From Chrysaora quinquecirrha (Eukaryota; Cnidaria; Scyphozoa; Semaeostomeae; Pelagiidae): a stretch of DNA of 64,000 nt. The stretch lies in assembly GCA_014526335.1 (NCBI GenBank), contig JACTAT010000040.1, positions 360,766 to 424,765 of the forward strand. The letters are read 5' to 3'. The position numbers and the translations under genes were made by a program. Below the pieces are notes generated by a model. That model had not been told where the DNA came from, ran no database searches, and saw only the letters and a program-made list of their open reading frames with translations. This document shows, one piece after another, positions 60,601 to 64,000 of the stretch (its first letter is position 1; the number at the start of each line of letters is the position of its first letter).

Positions 60601-61769
60601 CCATACTCATTCCTGTTGCGTCTACACCGTGTAAAGAAGCTTTTTACTCATGTAAATAAGTTTGTTCAATACACTCAGGCTTCATACTATCCTGGGTGTC
60701 AGAGCCTTCAAAAATGAAAAATAAAAAAAAAAAGAAAGGATCCTTTTCCTTTCCTTTCTCTCAACCCCCTTGCTCTCTTTCCTACAGTCTTGGAGACTTT
60801 GGCACCCAAGGTGGCTTCATACAAACATGACGGCACCTACGTTACACTTACTGTTTAGCAATTTAAGAGTCCTTCTCGATATAAATCTGTTTACAATTTA
60901 TGTCTAATTATGCTTACATTTTCTTCTTCCGGGCTTTTCACAAACTTTTGCTTTGCAAGTCGATCCCTTAGGAAGTGAAAAAGAATGCCATTATGGTAAT
61001 GCCAATAAATTATGCCATGTGAAATAATTCATTCATTTATTAATAAAACCCCAAAAAAATTATAATCTGAAAGCTTATACCCAATTTTAAGGAGCAGTGA
61101 TAAAATGCTTTTGCGCAGTGATAAACAGTCAAAATGTGCAGTGATAAAAACTTTTAATGCAAGAAGTTTTGATTTCTGGAAACAGGAACCCCTAATTTCT
61201 TGAAATAACCTCTTCCATCGCTTCCATCAACACCTCTTTTGATTGAGATTTTAAAAATCACGATTTTGTCATGTCTTTTCTAATAAACTTGTGGCAATAA
61301 AAGGGCTTTTGTCACACCCATAGACAAAATGTGGTGGGCAAAAATTCCTTGGGGAGCCACTGTACTTAGTCAAACATGCAGTGATAAATTTTCTATAAAA
61401 TTAGGTACGTTGGAGTCACAGTGACCTGGTTATAGTAAGTAAGGAATGGTAATAGTCATAATTAGAATGTATAGTCTTTGAGTTGAACAAAACTTTGAAA
61501 ATTGCGATGAACAGTGGAAACATTTTCGGGCACTCTGTATTCAAAAGGTAACGTCTTGAACATCGGAGCCTAGGTTTTAAAGTTTCTTTTTTTACTTCAT
61601 TTTTGTACTAGATTTTCAAATTATTTTAAATTCGGAGTGTCTCTAGATCTAAGTTTTTTATAAAATGGTTTGTTACAAATTGAAGAGATCTTACCTTCGC
61701 AATACAAGCAAGAGAAATAATATTCCAAGCATCACATAACCAATATTGCTGTACACGTTATTAAATGCA
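51634..61769 (-). CDS. SID1 transmembrane family (SIDT) gene, C-terminal half, 11 exons
   Basis: Exons join in frame to give about 310 residues matching the membrane core of SIDT1/SIDT2: [148 protein letters not shown]. The Ser, His and Asp in [12 protein letters not shown] and the HxxxH in HDIWH fit the CREST-type metal site of the family. Members carry dsRNA, nucleic acid or cholesterol across membranes. Full proteins are about 800 residues; the ectodomain and TM1 are absent. One exon (the GIPKHFGLFYAMG-type region) was not found between 60918 and 58581, and without it the frame does not join. Upstream lies a duplication junction, so this is probably a 5'-truncated copy. Confidence 0.88.
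51775..52595. repeat. (AAAAGT)n hexanucleotide array
   Basis: About 0.8 kb of 'aaaagtaaaagt' with rare variants, inside the last SIDT intron. The right copy of the duplication begins the same array at about 63985. Open in all frames; encoded low-complexity peptides are artefacts. Confidence 0.97.
52639..52752 (-). CDS. SIDT exon: HDIWHFLSS
   Basis: 38 codons: [38 protein letters not shown]. Holds the family's HxxxH. Acceptor TTTTAG, donor GTGAGT. Confidence 0.93.
52941..53051 (-). CDS. SIDT exon with GC donor
   Basis: 37 codons, [14 protein letters not shown] to [10 protein letters not shown]. The donor is CAG|GCAAGT, a non-canonical but well-formed GC-AG intron; no GT fits the frame and homology as well. 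Confidence 0.9.
54022..54127 (-). CDS. SIDT exon: [11 protein letters not shown]
   Basis: Codes [18 protein letters not shown] through YVVFYVVMK. First base completes a Leu codon. Donor GTATGT. Confidence 0.92.
54586..54632 (-). CDS. SIDT exon: DRFVLLF
   Basis: 47 bp, codes [15 protein letters not shown] plus two bases. Acceptor TTGTAG, donor GTAAGT. Confidence 0.88.
54720..55180 (-). repeat. Dispersed repeat, copy 2 (inverted relative to 29.8 kb)
   Basis: 'ggactgtacattttgtaaat', 'cataattctgcatgtttcct', 'aaaggtacccctaaat' and 'aaaactgttaagttaccccc' are the inverse of 29756-29970. The left part (54720-54880) repeats 'acccataattccgc' in tandem. Confidence 0.8.
55185..55375. mobile_element. 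MITE family 4, copy 2
   Basis: 'catacgatcaaatgatgttt' start, 'gtggccaaacgttcaaacat' near the end; same family as 34174-34429. SIDT intron. Confidence 0.65.
55565..55623 (-). CDS. SIDT exon: [12 protein letters not shown]
   Basis: Codes [19 protein letters not shown], two leading bases finishing an Ala codon. Acceptor TTCTAG, donor GTAAAT. Confidence 0.85.
56329..56582. mobile_element. MITE family 3, copy 2
   Basis: Ends 'tacacgtttttttataagaa' and 'ttcttataaaaaaacgtgta' are perfect inverted copies. SIDT intron. Confidence 0.85.
56679..56781 (-). CDS. SIDT exon: YYMGRVKA
   Basis: Codes [34 protein letters not shown]. Acceptor TATCCAG, donor GTAAAT. Confidence 0.9.
56928..57342. repeat. GTGGAGGGATATCAT minisatellite, relative of the 30.9 kb element
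   Basis: About 20 units of 20-22 bp: 'cagtacagtggagggatatc', with a second form 'gaggatattcagtacagtg'. It opens with 'gggtaatgtatgtgcagtac' and ends 'ccctccaccgtactg', echoing 30897-31127. The opening and closing inverted repeats are imperfect. The plus-strand frames across it are repeats. Confidence 0.88.
57369..57505 (-). CDS. SIDT exon: [13 protein letters not shown]
   Basis: Codes [19 protein letters not shown] through [10 protein letters not shown]; the split Asp codon is the family's conserved Asp. Acceptor CTACAG, donor GTAAGA. Confidence 0.93.
58507..58581 (-). CDS. SIDT exon: SACYHVCPN
   Basis: Codes [24 protein letters not shown]. Starts two bases into a codon, probably Gly. Acceptor GTTTAG, donor GTAAGA. 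Confidence 0.93.
58723..59820 (-). mobile_element. hAT-type transposon relic with decayed transposase
   Basis: Inverted ends 'cagggcctcttttaa' and 'ttaaaagaggccctg', with 'tgggggcaaa' repeated inward. Minus-strand frames 59054-59425 and 58848-59057 carry [19 protein letters not shown] and [14 protein letters not shown], which resemble the C-terminal dimerisation tail of hAT transposases; they are offset or stopped, so it is inactive. An 8 bp target duplication is not evident. It lies in the gap where a SIDT exon is missing. Confidence 0.7.
60918..60966 (-). CDS. SIDT exon: post-TM linker
   Basis: Codes [16 protein letters not shown] after a base completing Arg. Weakly conserved, supported by frame and splice sites (acceptor CTAAG is poor). 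Confidence 0.7.
61695..61769 (-). CDS. SIDT exon: [14 protein letters not shown] (most upstream found)
   Basis: Codes [24 protein letters not shown]. Acceptor TTCGCAG shows that an upstream exon once existed or still does; none is seen before the junction at 62647. Confidence 0.92.
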
Positions 61770-61883
61770 CTGCGAAAAGAAAGTTATACAATTTAGAAAG
61801 TAAGTAAATTAGCAAGTAGATTAAGAAGATTGTCTTAAAGATGTTACAGATACCAAGAGTTTTATACCACATGTTCTACTTTT

Positions 61884-62090
61884 AGGCCCTGGCCAAACGA
61901 TCAAACATTGTTGGATAAGCATTTGAGATTTGTTTGTCAAGCAAAATGTTTGACCGTTGGCTACGTCCAGAAACATTGCACGTCCAACATTTTTTGAGTG
62001 CGTCAGGCAAAAATGTTTTTGAAATTTTTCAAAAACATCACACCACAAAATTGGCTCATTTTTGCTTTTCAAGCAATGTTTGACCGTTAC
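61884..62090. mobile_element. MITE family 4, copy 3
   Basis: 'aggccctggccaaacgatca' at the left, 'caagcaatgtttgaccgtta' at the right, same family as 34174-34429. Confidence 0.75.
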
Positions 62091-62150
62091 TCATTTCTTA
62101 GACCATAAAGAAGGGTTTCTTGATTTTTAGAAAACGGCATATATGCAGGG

Positions 62151-62646
62151 TGTTCCGAAAAAAAGGAACCCCCTTAAGAAAATGTTTTTATTTGCGAACC
62201 GTAGCTTCAAGGCCAATAAAGTTTTGTCATAATACTTACTGTGTACATACACTCTTGAGAGTAAAAGGATAAGTTTTCATATTTCATCTCCACATGTTGT
62301 AATGAATTTCATTGATAAATAAAGCAACATTTCATTCAATTGAGGATTTTCTGTTGCTGGGATAGGTTAAAGCAAGGTTTTATTGATACAGCCATTGGTT
62401 ACTTTAGGCCAAGGGTTCAAAAAATGATCGATTAACACAGACAAAACTGTTTAAAGAACTGTTTGTGACGAGTTTTGCTATTTTGAAGTACACATTTTAC
62501 TGTTCTTTTTATTGACTAAAAAATACTGTGTCAAAAGTTTTTTTCTTCCTAGTGTTATTCATGAAGAAACGCTGTATAACGTGACGTCAGTATAATTCTC
62601 ATTCCTTCATAAACACGAGTACCAAATTTCATGCTCAAAAATGAAA
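62151..62646. mobile_element. GGTGTTCC-ended element, cut at the duplication junction
   Basis: Begins 'cagggtgttccgaaaaaaag' and ends inside 'caaatttcatgctcaaaaat', which at 37464-37500 is followed outward by the terminal repeat. Here the terminal part is replaced by SVOP exon 1 sequence. Confidence 0.7.
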
Positions 62647-62689
62647 AACCGGATCCGCCCATTGACGATGCCCGTATTATTCGCAACAT
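62647..62689 (-). pseudogene. SVOP-like exon 1 fragment (14 codons)
   Basis: The ATG at 62687-62689 and [14 protein letters not shown] are retained, then sequence changes abruptly to transposon. No donor site or further exon follows, so it cannot make the transporter. Its upstream promoter region is duplicated too. Confidence 0.88.
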
Positions 62690-63154
62690 CCTTCAACGTG
62701 GAAATGAGCCGAAAGTTCTGAGTAGCAAGTTGGAAAAATATACGAGAAGAAATATTAATTATTAATTCTGTCTTTCAATGAAAATAAGAAATATGGTTGG
62801 GTTTATCAATTATGTATTAACAGCTCTGGAAGCAATTGCTATAAATAAGGGTTTTGGACATCCTGGCAAATTATCTATGTGTACTCTGGTCAGAAAAACA
62901 TAAACACGAGTTTTGCGTAACATGCGTAACTTCGCCGACGGCGTGGCTAGGAAAAAAAATTAGAGCTGCTTCTTTTGAGGTCATTGAGCGGTAGATCAAC
63001 TTGCGTGTAGCCAAGCGCGTGGAGCGAGATCAAATCCAGCAAAGGGAACGATTCTGGGACCACTCCTGGGCTAAAAACGATGCGGGCTGCTTCCATCGAC
63101 CGCGAAAGCAGTGGGGATGAGGGGGGATAGCAGCTTCTCCTCACAACCGGGCCT

Positions 63155-63438
63155 GTTAGGGGCTGATTATATAAGAATTCTCAACCCAGGCTTGCATTTC
63201 AGCCCGGTTAAACGGGCTGCTAACTCAGCCCTCCTCTCCCAGTTATCTCTCTGCAAAAAATCTTTGCGATTACACGAGATAATATCAGCCCTGTTTGAAA
63301 AACCAATCCCGGGCTGGAATTCCAGATCTCCTTCAGCTGGGCAGGCAGGCTTGTTTTCCCAGCCTGCTTGAACTGTACCGGCTAACCGAGCCGAAATTCC
63401 AGCCCGGGTTGAAAACTCTCATATAATCAGCCCCTAAC
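63155..63438. mobile_element. MITE family 6, right copy
   Basis: 'gttaggggctgattatat' and 'atataatcagcccctaac' are perfect inverted ends; the arms go on through 'caacccaggct' and 'agcccgggttg'. Better preserved ends than the left copy. Confidence 0.85.
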
Positions 63439-63843
63439 TATGCATGATTTCTATATAAGCATTGCTTAGAATCACTTGAACCTAGATTACAACAGTAACA
63501 ATTCAATCAGAAATCAAATTTTGCACATATATATTACCCGTATTTTGAAAAGATTGTAAAATTCATTAGCGGAAAAATTACTTAACAATTAACGTTAACA
63601 ATGCTACATACAGATTCAAAATATTCTCTTTTACAACAATTTACTAATCTAAATTTCAATTTGAATTTTTCTAACTAAATTTGAAAGCAATTTTTTGCTA
63701 GAAAACAGCTTCATCGAATGACAACAAAGTGATATTCGAATTTCAAGGATGTCAAGCAAAAAAAAATAGAAATCTACATCAACTGGTAGGTAGTAACATG
63801 AGGCGAATTATCAAGAAATCTAACAATTTTATATGTTGAAACA

Positions 63844-63906
63844 TTAGAATACATTTATTTTTGTTCTCTCTTTATGGTCGATGTCATCATCTAACGTCAT
63901 TACGGA
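63844..63906 (-). CDS. SIDT terminal exon, second copy (partial gene)
   Basis: Same 20 residues and TAA as 51634-51696, same acceptor. The difference visible in the exon is a synonymous Ile codon (ATT to ATC). The rest of this gene lies beyond the right edge. Confidence 0.9.
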   Translation of the reverse strand, partial: SVMTLDDDIDHKERTKINVF

Positions 63907-64000
63907 CTGTAAGAAAAGAAGGAACAATGATGAAAGGGTGTGATTTAAAACGTTGCATAACAATCTTCGAGATGAGAGAAATTAAAAGTTAAAGTAAAAG

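Larger units (their letters stand above)
62647..64000. repeat. Right copy of a direct duplication
   Basis: Collinear with 50495-51790 at an offset of 12152 bp at its start and 12210 bp at the SIDT exon. One clear indel is about 40 extra bases near 63262-63303. It continues past the window. Confidence 0.93.

Overview
The window is animal nuclear DNA: AT-rich, intron-split genes with GT-AG junctions, intronless islands, and a dense load of short inverted-repeat transposons, minisatellites and tRNA-derived or LINE fragments. Nothing bacterial is visible. Gene content (tektin, FBXO22, an SV2/SVOP-type transporter, a SID1-family protein, an intronless class A GPCR) fits an invertebrate metazoan. 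I favour a cnidarian such as a coral or sea anemone, but that is inference from style, not proof. Family assignments rest on remembered motifs and alignments; no search was run.

Layout. 1-1219 (-): 3'-incomplete intronless tektin. 1.3-19 kb: gene-poor, filled with inverted-repeat elements, a LINE remnant and diverged tandem repeats. 19087-20217 (+): intact single-exon GPCR followed by a tandem array of about 153 bp. 23819-27176 (-): three-exon FBXO22 homologue (F-box plus FIST_C) with an unresolved 5' end. 27.3-31.6 kb: repeats. 31833-50537 (-): SVOP-like major-facilitator transporter, 13 exons located, introns packed with repeats including a 1.6 kb inverted-repeat-bounded satellite. 51634-61769 (-): the C-terminal membrane half of a SID1-family (SIDT) gene, 11 exons located. 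62647-64000: a direct duplicate of 50495-51.79 kb, carrying the start of SVOP exon 1 and a second SIDT terminal exon.

The main structural result is the 12.15 kb tandem duplication. Its junction at about 62647 fuses an intron-side transposon of the SIDT gene to a fragment of SVOP exon 1. The SIDT copy inside the window therefore appears cut off upstream of its ectodomain and first membrane segment, and the fuller copy should lie beyond the right edge. The other notable theme is a set of elements in which inverted terminal repeats enclose homogenised minisatellites (3.3-4.3, 30.9-31.1, 45.5-47.1 kb, and a related array at 56.9-57.3 kb).

The genes do not form a pathway: tektin is axonemal, FBXO22 is an SCF ubiquitin-ligase receptor, SVOP-like is a membrane transporter, SIDT is linked to dsRNA and sterol handling, and the GPCR is an orphan receptor.
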